Below the pieces are notes generated by a model, which was not told the origin of the DNA, made no database searches, and saw nothing but the letters and a program-made list of their open reading frames with translations. A stretch of 64,000 bases of DNA from Rhabdophis nuchalis (lineage: Eukaryota; Chordata; Lepidosauria; Squamata; Natricidae): the NCBI GenBank assembly GCA_039707465.1, contig CM077645.1, positions 166,030,003-166,094,002 of the forward strand. The letters are read 5' to 3'. Below, piece by piece: positions 23,861-33,075 of the stretch (the stretch's first letter is position 1; every line of letters starts with the position of its first letter). Position numbers and translations under genes: made by a program.

Positions 23861-24059
23861 ATGACCACAATTGAGCCCAAAAGTTTGGTTGCTAACCAAG
23901 ACCGTTGTTAAGTGAGTTTCACATTTTCCAAATTGGCCACGCCCACCCAGTCACATGACTGCTGAGCCACTCAGCCGGTCCGCAGAGTTTTCTTTAAAAT
24001 GAAACCGGTCCCTGGTGCAAAAAAGGTTGGGGACTCCTGGTCTAAAATATCTTTGTGTT

Positions 24060-24799
24060 CCACATAATTAGTGTGCTATCCCACTCATACACACATAACT
24101 GTGGTTTAGTGGGTTTATTAATATTCCCCACACAACTCCCTTCACCAAAATCCTTGAACTGTTCCAATGAAGTCCAGCCATAAACTGACCAATGCTAGTC
24201 CACAGAGCAATGGCCAATAGGTCCGCACTTGAAAGTTTCCCAATCAAAATAAACCCACCAGGCAAAATTAAACCCACAACACAATAGGGTTCACAAGGCA
24301 AGAAAAATCCAAAGTTCACAAGACACATCCAAGACACGGCATGGTATCAATCCAAAGCAAGGCAAGAATCACAATGACCAGAAAACACAAAGCTAGGAAA
24401 TGAACACTTTTCCAACATCGTCTCCATCTGTCTGCTGTGCTAAAAAGCTAGCTTCTGGTGCAGCCCATCAAGAAGGACAAGGCTTTCTCCTTGCGAGTAG
24501 TCTGGATGAGCTTCTCTGCTCCTGACTTTTTTCTGCCCATGTGCACTTGGGTCAGGTGCAAAAGGCTGTTCTTTTTCCTCATCGCTGATCGACTGCATCT
24601 ATGGGGTTCAACACCTGAAGCCTCAGGGCTGTCCTGCTGCAGCTGTGCTTCAGCCAAATCCCTCTCAGCTGGCTGCTTGGAGCCATTGACCATCTTCCTC
24701 CAGATGTGCCTTGAACAGGTTCATCCTCCTCCGAGCTGACATCTGGAGATGTATCTGGGGAAATATCAGGGGGAGTGATCACACTGAGCATAATATTGT
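24060..24799 (-). other. Unidentified sequence, possibly a retroelement 3' part
   Basis: On the minus strand, Ser/Glu- and Pro-rich open pieces (24875-24579, with DTSPDVSSEEDEP) precede a long tail. The tail contains an AATAAA (attaataaaccc, about 24112-24123) just before the end of the segment. This layout suggests the 3' end of a minus-strand retroelement adjoining the Penelope fragment, but no domain identifies it. Confidence 0.3.
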
Positions 24800-25400
24800 T
24801 TTTGTAAGGGAATTGTGGGTAGCCTTTTTCATAGCTTGCATTGGTTCTGCTGTGGTGAGTTGAGTGGTCAGGCACTTTTTGATAAAGCTACGTGGGTATC
24901 CATTTTTTTGGAAGATATTGTGTAGATGAATTGTTTCCTTTTTCTGATGTTCAGAATTGCTGCAGTGTGTTTGTGCTCATCTAAATAGTGATCTTCTCTT
25001 GTAGCTCCTCTTGTAAGAGGTTGGATTGTTACTTTGATAGTGGAGCACTTGTAGATGGTTTTATGATAGTTCTAATTTGCCATCCTCATCTACTGATGAA
25101 GATATCAAGAAAGGGTAGTGCCTTGTTATTTTCTTCCCTTGTGAATTTTATTCCTTTGAAGATGTTGCTAATAATTTCATGTGTCTTCTCTAATTGTTCC
25201 TTTTTTATTATGATGAAGGTGTCATCTACTTACCAGATCCATATTTTCAATTATATACATGGAAATGCTCTGGTTTCTAGGCACTGCATTATGGTCTCTA
25301 CTGTGAGTCCTGAGAAAGATAATTCCATGGATGTTCCTCTAATTTGTTGCTATATATGTCTACCAGACTGAAAGTAGGTACTGAGGCACAGGTTGAAGAA
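24800..25400 (-). pseudogene. Penelope-like element reverse-transcriptase fragment
   Basis: Translating the minus strand in shifting frames gives pieces diagnostic of Penelope-type RT. VDDTFIIIKKEQLEKTHEI lies at about 25231-25175, with the catalytic VDD. It is followed by IFKGIKFTREENNKALPFLD, and further on by LHYQSNNP and NGYPRSFIKKCL (about 24915-24880). A degraded GT-M-L-SG-L-ET-MQCLET stretch precedes it near 25330-25280. Stops and frameshifts show an old inactive copy. No GIY-YIG endonuclease is visible. A second fragment from the N-terminal side of the same domain lies at 38900-39440. Confidence 0.85.
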
Positions 25401-25479
25401 GTCCATAATTCCTGGGTATTATGATCTTAGCATATTGGATTGTGTAAATAGCCACAGTGACCTCTTCAAAGAACCAGTG

Positions 25480-25516
25480 TGTGGATGGGTGTGGGTGTGG
25501 GTGTGTGTATGTGTCT
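25480..25516. repeat. (GT)n-like microsatellite
   Basis: Short tract of gtgtgggtgtgggtgtgtgt. Confidence 0.8.
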
Positions 25517-25541
25517 AGCCTCAGTTTCCAAAGGCCTCAAC

Positions 25542-25668
25542 CATGGTATTAAACTCATGGCCCATGGGCCAGATGTGTCATGCATTGGCTACGCTCATGC
25601 CCAATTTAGCAAAGGGGGAAAAGTCATGATACGTTACATGACAATGATGGGAGTTTGACACACCTGGG
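25542..25668. mobile_element. hAT-type MITE of the tgtcaaactc family
   Basis: About 125 bp, starting near catggtattaaactcatggc and ending gagtttgacacacctg. The interior contains ccagatgtgtcatgcattggc and cccaatttagcaaaggggga, shared with the copies at 27061-27185 and 52718-52842. The target duplication is not clear here. Confidence 0.75.
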
Positions 25669-26740
25669 CTACAACAACTCAACAAAATTGATACCTATTT
25701 CAATTTGATGTGATTATATGAGAAAAACCTATTGCAATGCTTAGCTCTTTTATATTATGAACTCAAATTGGGTTATTATTAACAAATAAATTAATGCAAG
25801 CAATGCTGTGGAAGCATGCCTGTGACATCATTAATATCCAATATATTTGGACTCACCATATTTGTCTGAAAATTCTCATTCCAAATATGAAAGTGTCCAG
25901 CCATGCCTTTCCTGTATCAACCTATTGTCTAGCAAGTATGATTCTGTAATTGGAAATGGTTGGTATTTAATGATTTTTATAATGTATCTGAATGCTTCAA
26001 GTAGCTTTTGCTGAGTTCAACACCAGTAGAGAAAGCATTAAAAACAAAGTAATGCTTTTGCAACAATAGCTTTGTAAAGTAAAAGCATATTTTTCTTTGC
26101 AAAAGCGATACTTTAATGTAATAGCTTTCTATTAATTTACTTTTAAGAATAATTTCACACAGCAAAAACTGCCAAGCAAAACTGCCAGGAAATTGATAAT
26201 ACATTTGCTTTCCTTTAAAGTAAGGGTTTCAAAAACTTCCATTGCAATGTTACATGAAGTGCCACAGTTACCAATTTTCCAATTTTTATTTTATCCATAC
26301 TATCTCATCCAGTATTTCATTGTTGTAGGATATTCACAATTACTATTTTATATTGTTTAATATTTAAATAAAGCACAATTTAAAATGTAAGCATCTTTCT
26401 TTTGTGCTGAAAATAAGCAGTTTTTATATTACTTTAAACTGAACATGTTGCTCAATGTTCTCCATTAGAATATCTAGCAAGCTAAGCATCATTCTATAAG
26501 ATTGCCTATCTTCTATCTTCCCAGTTCTTTTCTTATAATTGTTTATTATATGCTGTTAATATTACTATTAAAATCCATTTCCATTACCTCAATAAAAACA
26601 AAAGCTGGTGAAATATATTTGAATGATTAGCGAGCCTCTATCCCGAAGTATATTTTCAATAGGTTTTCATAACCTGATCTAGCATACACCTGTTCAATAT
26701 ATAAGTGTACATTATATAGGTCACAGGTCTCAAAGAAATG
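25669..26740. other. Unique AT-rich sequence, no gene seen
   Basis: No recognisable gene or repeat family. Confidence 0.55.
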
Positions 26741-26985
26741 AAGACTGTTGCCAAAATGGAAGAAATGTCAATAATATGATGTATGCAGATGATACTATAT
26801 TGACTATAGAAACTGAAGATCTAAGAAATATACTAAATATAAAACAGAAGATTGAACATCAAAGAAGCAAAGATTGTATCTATTGGAAAATTACAGGGAT
26901 TTAGGATAAACAATGAGATAAATAGAAGTTGTTCATAGCTTCAATTTTCTAGGCACAATCTGAAGGTGAAATGTAACATTTATCT
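26741..26985 (+). pseudogene. BovB (RTE-clade) LINE reverse-transcriptase fragment
   Basis: The plus-strand frame from about 26755 reads NGRNVNNMMYADDTILTIET, with the catalytic YADD at 26782-26793. It continues into a weakly conserved helix (LRNILNIKQKIE). After a frame change it shows EVVHSFNFLGTI near 26929-26964, the fingerprint that follows the palm in BovB/RTE elements. Only about 80 residues of the RT remain and the frame is broken. BovB is the presumed helper of the SINEs at 11782 and 53466. Confidence 0.8.
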
Positions 26986-27052
26986 GCAATTAAAAATCCT
27001 GTGACCAGGATGCTTACATGTCATATTTTTTAAAAAGTTCAGGGCTTCAATC

Positions 27053-27193
27053 ATGTAGACCAGGGATGTCAAACTCACAATGACACAGTGAGACATCGCA
27101 ACTTTTTTCCCCTTTGCTAAAATGGGGGTGGGCTTGACCAGCACAAGACACATCTGGCCTGTGGGCCATGAGTCTGACACCCCTGATGTAGCG
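27053..27193. mobile_element. hAT-type MITE of the tgtcaaactc family, with target duplication
   Basis: Element 27061-27185 starts cagggatgtcaaactc and ends gtctgacacccctg. The flanks atgtagac (27053-27060) and atgtagcg (27186-27193) match at 6 of 8 positions. It is in the opposite internal orientation to the copy at 52718. Non-coding. Confidence 0.85.
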
Positions 27194-27436
27194 TAATTAT
27201 ATCAACATGACCTTTCCCATCTTTCTTGTAGTGTGTCTTGCATTTTCTTGAACAAAATATTCCTGTCCAATTGTACATGATTGTAAATATGAAAATAATA
27301 ATAATCCAGGCATAACTGAGCACAAATATTTGAATGAGAAAAATGTTAACCATTTGCTTAGTTCTCCCAGCTCAAAGTTCTACAATGCTAAAGCTAGCCA
27401 TTGATTTAAAGGCTACACATTGACCAATTTAATCGT

Positions 27437-27835
27437 TGTAGTCCTTGATTTACAACCATAACTGAGCCTGGAATTAGGGATGTAACTCACAGGGGTTATT
27501 AAATGTGTCACCACATGACTGTGCATGATTTTAAGTCCTTTTTCTGTGAGCAGTCATTAAATGAATGCTATGACATGAAACCAACAACACATTTTAGCCA
27601 ATAGACACTTTTTCCCAAAACTGGAATGCCAGTTTCTGATTTTAAAAATGCTAAAAATTGCAATCACATGACTGCAAAATCTTGCAAATAGCTGTAAATG
27701 CAAGTTGGTTGCCAAGCACCCAAAATGCATCCATGTAACTACTGAGGGAGGATGTGTGCTGTTTGAAACAGTCATAGGTAGTCCTAATGAGATCCATTGT
27801 AAACAACCAGTCATAAATTGAAGACCATCTGTATA
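27437..27835. mobile_element. MITE of the gtagtccttgatttacaacc type
   Basis: The left end gtagtccttgatttacaacc is roughly complemented by the right end cataaattgaagaccatctg, giving degenerate inverted ends about 400 bp apart. The interior has recurring cacatgactg and gttgccaag motifs, also found in the element at 22778-24039. The open frame at 27557-27865 has no similarity and is probably chance. Confidence 0.6.
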
Positions 27836-29335
27836 GTTAATCATTGACAATGTTAGGTATAGCACTTATTCCCAATTGTGTCTAAAAGGAAGTCAGAAAT
27901 ATCTGCTTTTGTTTTTAGTTAACCCTTTTTTCATTTCATCTGAACTCAGACATTCATATACTTTTCACAAACAAGCCAATATCAGGAATTACAGTAGAAT
28001 AAAATGACAAATAGGTTGGTCAAATCTAGCAGCAGATACTTCCTATAGCTACAGGGTCATATAAGTGAAGAACAAACGTGAGAAACGATTGAGAGTGTAG
28101 ATAGATTATTATGTAGAGTATTACATTTAATATTACGTCAAATTCCTTATCTTATCTTCTACAGCAGTATAAACAATGTGGACATGCTTTGTATATGCTA
28201 TATGGTCCATGTCATAAACCAACATCTTTGACATGGCCTTACCTTTAACACCTAATACAAACAAAAACAGTTTTCATCATTTCAGGCTTAAAGAAAGAAC
28301 TTCTTGGGTGATTACAATCATATCAGCTCGATGAATGTGGATCATGAAGTAGCAATCTCTGTATGTTTGTAAATCAATAGGATATATTGTATTTCAACTT
28401 AAATAATTTTCATTAATATCATGCATGGATTCAGTCTTCAATGTAAATACTTTGTCCTTTTTTTGCCCCTTTGCACACTATAAAAGTGTTATGCTTTCAG
28501 ACAGTTTTATATTTGATTCTTAACTACACTCTTTTGCAAAAATTCTGAAAGATTTATTATTGAAGAACTATATCTTCAATAATATATTTTCCCTTCAAAA
28601 CATTAGAAATTATATTTCTATTTAGGATATTGACAATTGCCATCCATCATTTATGAAATAATCTCTTTTGCTTCTTAGCAGGGGAGCAGATTCATATCAA
28701 TCACATATAAATATGCTGCTTGACACCAAGAATATTTATCAGTTCACACATTTTATCAAGTAGCTAGCATTCATATCACACAATGTTATACCATTGTTGC
28801 TGATTTTGCTCAATAATTACATCCTAGTGATGATAAACAATGTTCATTGGAATAATATGTGTAATAAACGTTTCAAAATGACTACCTTGGTAATGTAGTT
28901 TTCTGTGCTTAGTATAAATATGTAAACTATCTGGGGAAATTCTCAATATTTTTCAGTCTTATATCAGAAAAAGTATTCCTCAATATAAGTACCATTACTA
29001 TAATGTACTGAATACAAAAAAATAGATTTAGGATTTAAACATTGCATCGGCTTTGATAGAAAGCTGGTGTCATTGACTTGGAAGAGGCCATTTGGGTTTT
29101 TAAATCAAACATAATTGATGTTAGGCCAATCTCTGTGTTAATATTACTAAATGAGAGGGATCCAATTCCTCCATAGAAAATTGGTTATATTGTCATACTA
29201 TGCTTAATGATATGGGGAGTGGGGTGTTGTTGTTGTTGTTGTTTGCAATATTCGTCTGTTATTTAAGTTCATTATTCTACATCTGACTTCTGGAATATTT
29301 CCTCATAAGACTAAGTTTCCAGAAATGATAATGAT
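27836..29335. other. Unique AT-rich sequence, no gene seen
   Basis: Only a short (ttg)n at 29227-29242 stands out. Confidence 0.55.
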
Positions 29336-29339
29336 GTTC

Positions 29340-29511
29340 AGGGGTGGGATCCAGCAGTCCCTACTGCCGGTTTGCTTGTGGATACACTATGTGCATGCTT
29401 CATGCGCACACATGCTTGATGCGCAATGCACATACAGTGAAAATTGCTCTGCGTATGCATAGAAGCAAAAAACAAGATGGCAGCACCTGGAGAACCGGTT
29501 TGGGGGCGTGA
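29340..29511. mobile_element. Partial hAT-type MITE
   Basis: Begins caggggtgggatccagcag and reaches agaaccggtttgggggcgtg, the left part of a family related to 50949-51240. It is interrupted at its right side by the SINE that follows. Confidence 0.5.
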
Positions 29512-29725
29512 TCTATATATTGCTTTACAGCCCTCTCTAAGCGGTTTACAGAGTCAGTATATTGCCCCCAACAATCTGGCTTCTCATTTTACCCACCTCG
29601 GAAGAATAGAAGGCTGAGTCAACCTTGGGCCTGGTGAGATTCGAACTGCCAAATTGCAGACAGTCAGCAAGCAGCAGAAGTGGCCTGCAGTATTGCACTC
29701 TAACCATTGCACCATAATAGGCTCA
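29512..29725 (-). mobile_element. tRNA-derived SINE, minus strand
   Basis: On the minus strand the head ggtgcaatggttagagtgc holds an A box (tggttagagtgc) and ggcagttcgaatctc a B box (about 29637-29651). The body continues with ccaaggttgactcagccttc and gtaaaccgcttagagagggctg. It is a different SINE family from the BovB-tailed one at 11782. Confidence 0.78.
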
Positions 29726-29879
29726 TAATAGATTGTTGTTTGATATCTCCCATTCTGAGTGTGTGTGTTTTATTACTTTTTCCTAAGAGAAGAGACTTGC
29801 CTGTGTTAAATTGGTTAATTGAATAGCATTTCTTAGAAAAAAATATTAAGGTTACACAATAAGAACATTAATTACACAA

Positions 29880-30318
29880 TTACTTATGTCCCATTGGCTT
29901 AGGCAGAAGAGGCATATTGCAGCCCCTATTGCCCAAGGAATTTCAGCTGGCAGGGCCAGAAGAAGAGCCTTTTCTGCTGTGGCTCCTGCTCGCTGGAATA
30001 TCTTTCCCCTTGAGGTGAGATCCACCCCCAATTTCTTGCCTTCTCAAAGAGCCTGGAAACCTGGCTCTGGCAACTTGCTTGTAACCATGCTGGTGGCATC
30101 CCATTCTGGAGTTAGTTAATAAATTAGCAAAAGATCCACTCCACCCCATTTATGTACTAATGCCTTTCTGTCCGGTTTCTTGTTAATTGTAAGGTCTTCA
30201 TTGCAATTTTAATATTTTAATGTTTTTAACACTCAAATTGTTTCATGACATTGCAAGCTGTCCAGAGTTGCTCAACAGTTAGATGGGCAGAATATAAATT
30301 TAATAAATAAATAAATAA
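29880..30318 (+). mobile_element. L2/CR1-group LINE 3' end (second subfamily)
   Basis: The short frame 29886-30119 reads ISAGRARRRAFSAVAPARWN, the C-terminal GxAxRRAFSVxAPxLWN motif of L2-like reverse-transcriptase ORFs. It diverges clearly from the copies at 10.7 and 20.1 kb. The 3' UTR follows and ends gatgggcagaatataaattt with an (AATA)n tail at 30301-30317. Strongly 5'-truncated and inactive. Confidence 0.75.
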
Positions 30319-31096
30319 GCTCAATATACAATTTTCAAACACGTTTAATAGAGTTGCCATAGCAGCCTGCAATAAATTAGCGTAAACTTTGTTTTCACTT
30401 CTCTTCATCCGGAATTCTGAAACCCATAAATCCTGCTGCAATCTGAAGTGTAGAGGACAAGGAAGGTGAACTATTTTGAAGTGTGTATCATAGTGTTGGA
30501 AGAAATATCCATCTGGGTTCAGTCCCAAATGGAGAGAAGGACACTGGAAACATGGAGGTTGCTTGGAATGATGATTTAATGGAGCAGAACCATGAAGCAC
30601 ATGGTCCTGGTGCAGCTGAACATATGGAGTGGAGAGTGAGATATATTTATACTCTATCTTTGGCCTTGCAAGAAATGCAAGGGGGTTATGCAGGGGTCCA
30701 GCTAACCTGGTAAGCTATCTGTGTCCTAGGCTTGGTTGAGTCTTGCAGGATGATGTTGTAATGAAGAGGCTTGTGTTCTGAAAATATGTTGGGCAATTCC
30801 TATTATGGCTTATATTTGTCCTGGTTTGGATCTTGAGTGAGGGCTTTCCTATCACTCTGGAGCTGGAGGCCTTTTGTGTTGTAGATAGGATGGCCCAGCC
30901 TTTCTGGGGCTATTAACAAAGGTGGGGGCTGCTTCCCCAGAGCATGTTTCTCTTTTTCTTATCCAGGGAGGTATAATATTATGCCTTTTTAATATTTCCT
31001 AGAATATTTCATTCTTCTAGGAAAGGGGTGGGTGCTAATTTTCTACAATAGACATAGGAAAGGAGCAATAAAACTCTTCCTTGGTTTCTTCCCACT
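30319..31096. other. Unique sequence, no gene seen
   Basis: Short open frames on both strands around 30226-30713 show no recognisable domain. Confidence 0.5.
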
Positions 31097-31256
31097 GCAT
31101 AAATCAGGGATGTCCAAACTTGGGAACTTTAAGACTTGTGGACTTCAACTCCCATAATTCCCCAGCCAGCTATGCTGGCTATGCTGGCTGGGGAATTCTG
31201 GGAGTTGAAGTCCACAAGTCTTAAAGTTCCCAAGTTTGGATATCCCTGGCATAAAC
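31097..31256. mobile_element. Foldback hAT-type MITE with target duplication
   Basis: Element 31105-31248 is almost one continuous palindrome. The left arm (31113-31163) runs through gggaactttaagacttgtgg and is repeated in reverse complement in the right arm (31185-31241), with only a few mismatches, around a short tatgctggctatgctgg centre. The flanks gcataaat (31097-31104) and gcataaac (31249-31256) agree at 7 of 8. RNA from this locus would form a long hairpin. Confidence 0.9.
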
Positions 31257-31537
31257 AGCTTCATTTAGCTTTGTCATAATCAGCAGAGTCCTCACTTCAT
31301 ATGTTATTGTAGAGTTATGGTAATAATGATACAAACTTGTTGATTAATAGAAACATTTGCTTTCTGTAACACACATATATTATGCCTTGTATTTGTAATG
31401 TAGATGCTTGCATGCTGTGGATTCCTTTGTGCCCCGGGGCTGATTTCCTGGGATCCTGTTATTGGGGTCTGTAAGATATCTGGCAAATGTCAAATCCTGT
31501 GATAAGATCTGAAATCTTCTCACCATGTGTGATGGGC
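31257..31537. other. Unique sequence upstream of the LTR element
   Basis: Nothing recognisable. It meets the left LTR copy at 31538 without any target duplication. Confidence 0.5.
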
Positions 31538-31753
31538 AATTAAGCAAACAGAGAAGGGAAAAGATAACAAACTTTTTGAGCCAGGAAAGATGCAAATCTG
31601 AATTAAGATATATGATCCAAGTTTTACAATGTTAGGTTATATGACTTATGGTTTGACTTGAAGTTTACAATGTTGTTTAGAATGATTTAGAATAGCTAGA
31701 GTAATTAGAATCGAAGAACAAAGATCCTTTTGAAGATCAAACATCTTTTCGTG

Positions 31754-31759
31754 TATAAG
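31754..31759 (+). promoter_or_regulatory. TATA-like box of the LTR
   Basis: gtataagaatgg lies about 160 bp upstream of the poly(A) signal, a reasonable U3/R spacing. Inferred from position only. Confidence 0.45.
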
Positions 31760-31912
31760 AATGGACACTACACCCTTGAGTAGAGGGGTGGAGGGGTTTT
31801 AGGAGGGGGGTTGAGTAGTAGTTGAGTAGTTGAGTTTTGTAGAACTTTCCTACCATGTCTCTTGTACATGTGTATGGAGATTTCTCACCCAGAACTTTAA
31901 CTTTGATCAAAG

Positions 31913-31918
31913 AATAAA
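31913..31918 (+). promoter_or_regulatory. Poly(A) signal of the LTR
   Basis: aataaa in agaataaagtctgtttc, followed by T-rich sequence, as expected at the R/U5 region. The same signal is present in the right LTR. Confidence 0.7.
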
Positions 31919-32002
31919 GTCTGTTTCTTTGTTTTCCAAGCCTCCGTTTAAGTCTTCTTTTGCTTCGTTTTTGGCTTAAGCGTTAGCCAAACCTTACATT
32001 TT

Positions 32003-32021
32003 TGGCGCCCGAACGTGGGGC
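32003..32021 (+). promoter_or_regulatory. Primer-binding site, tRNA-Lys type
   Basis: tggcgcccgaacgtggggc begins four bases after the LTR. It equals the complement of tRNA-Lys(CUU) except for one extra g (32011). Its first 12 bases also match tRNA-Lys(UUU). Lysine primers are typical of betaretrovirus-like and lentivirus-like elements. Confidence 0.85.
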
Positions 32022-32267
32022 TCGAAGGCTTTTTTCTTCGAGGTAGCCGCTTTCGGCTTCCCACAAGCCGAACCCCTTTGAGGATCGGCAACGGCCTTCA
32101 CAACGGTGGACGGAGAAAACTGACAGGGACCTGAGACGACGTCAAGAGCGCTCCCGGCCAAATTTGAGTCGGTGACCTCGGCCTGGTCATATGTTGGTAG
32201 ACTCCGGTTCCATCCGGACCTGAACGCCAAAGAGGCTTGAACCAAGGAGAGGGAAAATCGTACTCTC

Positions 32268-32280
32268 CTAGGTGAGTAAA
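32268..32280 (+). promoter_or_regulatory. Predicted splice donor in the leader
   Basis: ctag/gtgagtaaa is a near-perfect vertebrate 5' splice site about 250 nt downstream of the primer site, where retroviruses keep their major donor. No matching acceptor with a coding exon was identified. Confidence 0.6.
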
Positions 32281-32511
32281 CATTTTTTAGGGGGGAGAAG
32301 GGTGTGTGTTGCCTTGTGAGTGCGTGAATGAGAGAAGGATATTCCTACTAGAGGATTGCCTTCAACCTGAGTGAGGAGATCTAATCTGCGTTTTGAGTAA
32401 GATCAGCCAGAAAGGATCGTGTTGAAAGGTGTGTGTTTGTTGGAATAAATGTAAAACTGTTTAATTGCAAGGGAGGGGGATCTGAGCAAACTCCGAGTCC
32501 AGTTGGGGTGA

Positions 32512-32792
32512 CCCGAGAAATCCTTTAAAAAAGGAGAGTTTGTCAGATTCGAGCTTAGACAAAGCCCGAGAAACACTCCCGACTGATAAAGCCCCATAGA
32601 AACTCAGGGGACCGGGTTTTAACCAACTCAAACCCTACTGACAAAGCCCGAGAAATTCTTTGCAAAAAGGAGGGTCTTTGGCAAAGCTCCGAGCTGACGA
32701 GCCCGAGAAATTCTTTGCAAAAAGGAGGGTTTTGCCATGCCCCGAGCTTCTGTCAGGAAAAATCCCCTCAGAAAGAAACTCTTTAAAAGAGT
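32512..32792 (+). repeat. Leader repeat with serial small hairpins
   Basis: The motif cccgagaaa recurs at 32512, 32565, 32647 and 32702. In three of the four cases it is followed by a short hairpin. These are 32521-32535 (tccttt/aaagga), 32656-32671 and 32711-32726 (ttcttt, loop gcaa, aaagga). A fourth hairpin of the same size is at 32778-32792 (actctt/aagagt). gcaa is a GNRA-type tetraloop. This sits in the position of a retroviral packaging region. Confidence 0.65.
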
Positions 32793-33075
32793 CAGAGCCG
32801 TGTCCCCCTCTGGACTACTTGTTGGCCCAAAGGGACACAGAAAAAACTCTCTGCACATCTATCTGACCACTCTGCTCTTAGTCCAACCTAAGAGTCTCCA
32901 TACATTTTCATCTTTAAAACTATGCCAGCGTGTGCTGGGAGATGAAGATAGATATGGACGAATTTGGATTTTTAAAACTATGCCAGCGCGGGCTGGGAAA
33001 TCCAAATTTGGAACTGAACATCCCATGGCAGAGACAGATAGTAACCATCTAGTGCTTAAAGAGATCAAACAATGA
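32737..33075 (+). CDS. Small open frame in the leader, unrecognised
   Basis: 112 codons starting MPRASVRKNPLRKK, basic at the N-terminus, ending LVLKEIKQ. It is the first plus-strand frame of appreciable size after the splice donor, where gag would begin, but I see no Gag domain, myristoylation glycine or zinc knuckle. The frame runs through the two structured hairpins at 32907-33008, which argues that the RNA structure and not the peptide is selected. Probably not a real gene. Confidence 0.15.
   Translation: MPRASVRKNPLRKKLFKRVRAVSPSGLLVGPKGHRKNSLHIYLTTLLLVQPKSLHTFSSLKLCQRVLGDEDRYGRIWIFKTMPARAGKSKFGTEHPMAETDSNHLVLKEIKQ
32907..33008 (+). promoter_or_regulatory. Pair of related RNA stem-loops
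   Basis: Hairpin 1 (32907-32946) has outer stem ttcatct/agatgaa. Hairpin 2 (32961-33008) has outer stem aatttggattt/aaatccaaatt. Both enclose the same asymmetric loop: ttaaaactatg on the 5' side and a single g on the 3' side. Both are capped by ccagc/gctgg with a four-base loop (gtgt or gcgg). The outer stems share no sequence yet pair perfectly, which is strong evidence of selected RNA structure. The role is inferred: possibly nuclear export, packaging or protein binding. Confidence 0.75.

Larger units (their letters stand above)
22770..24047. mobile_element. hAT-type DNA transposon derivative, 1.26 kb, with target duplication
   Basis: Element 22778-24039 begins caggggtccccaacc and ends ggttggggactcctg, imperfect inverted ends with a hAT-like CAG...CTG. 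It is flanked by the exact 8-bp duplication gtctaaaa (22770-22777, 24040-24047). The left part (22790-23280) is GC- and CpG-rich. Then come (CA)n at 23331-23360 and a long (GAAA)-rich purine tract at about 23470-23860. A right arm (23860-23975) shares the ttgagcccaaaagtttggtt motif with the MITE at 3135-3600. No transposase is visible. The long KERK-type and SLSF-type frames are microsatellite artefacts, and the frames at 22744-23406 show no domain I recognise. Confidence 0.92.
31538..31998 (+). repeat. 5' LTR (left copy)
   Basis: Similarity to the right copy starts at aattaagcaaacag and ends at ccttaca (the shared run continues two bases further). It contains a TATA-like tataag (31754-31759), a G-rich stretch (31780-31815) and a poly(A) signal aataaa (31913-31918). 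The left edge lacks the expected TG, so this copy may be truncated at its 5' side. Confidence 0.82.

Noticed and set aside
23320..23899. Open frames of 155-189 codons over 23.3-23.9 kb on both strands
   Set aside because: Purine-tract translation in a hAT-type element, open in several frames at once.
32737..33075. gag start of the LTR element
   Set aside because: No Gag motif, and the frame is crossed by the covarying hairpins, which explain conservation better.
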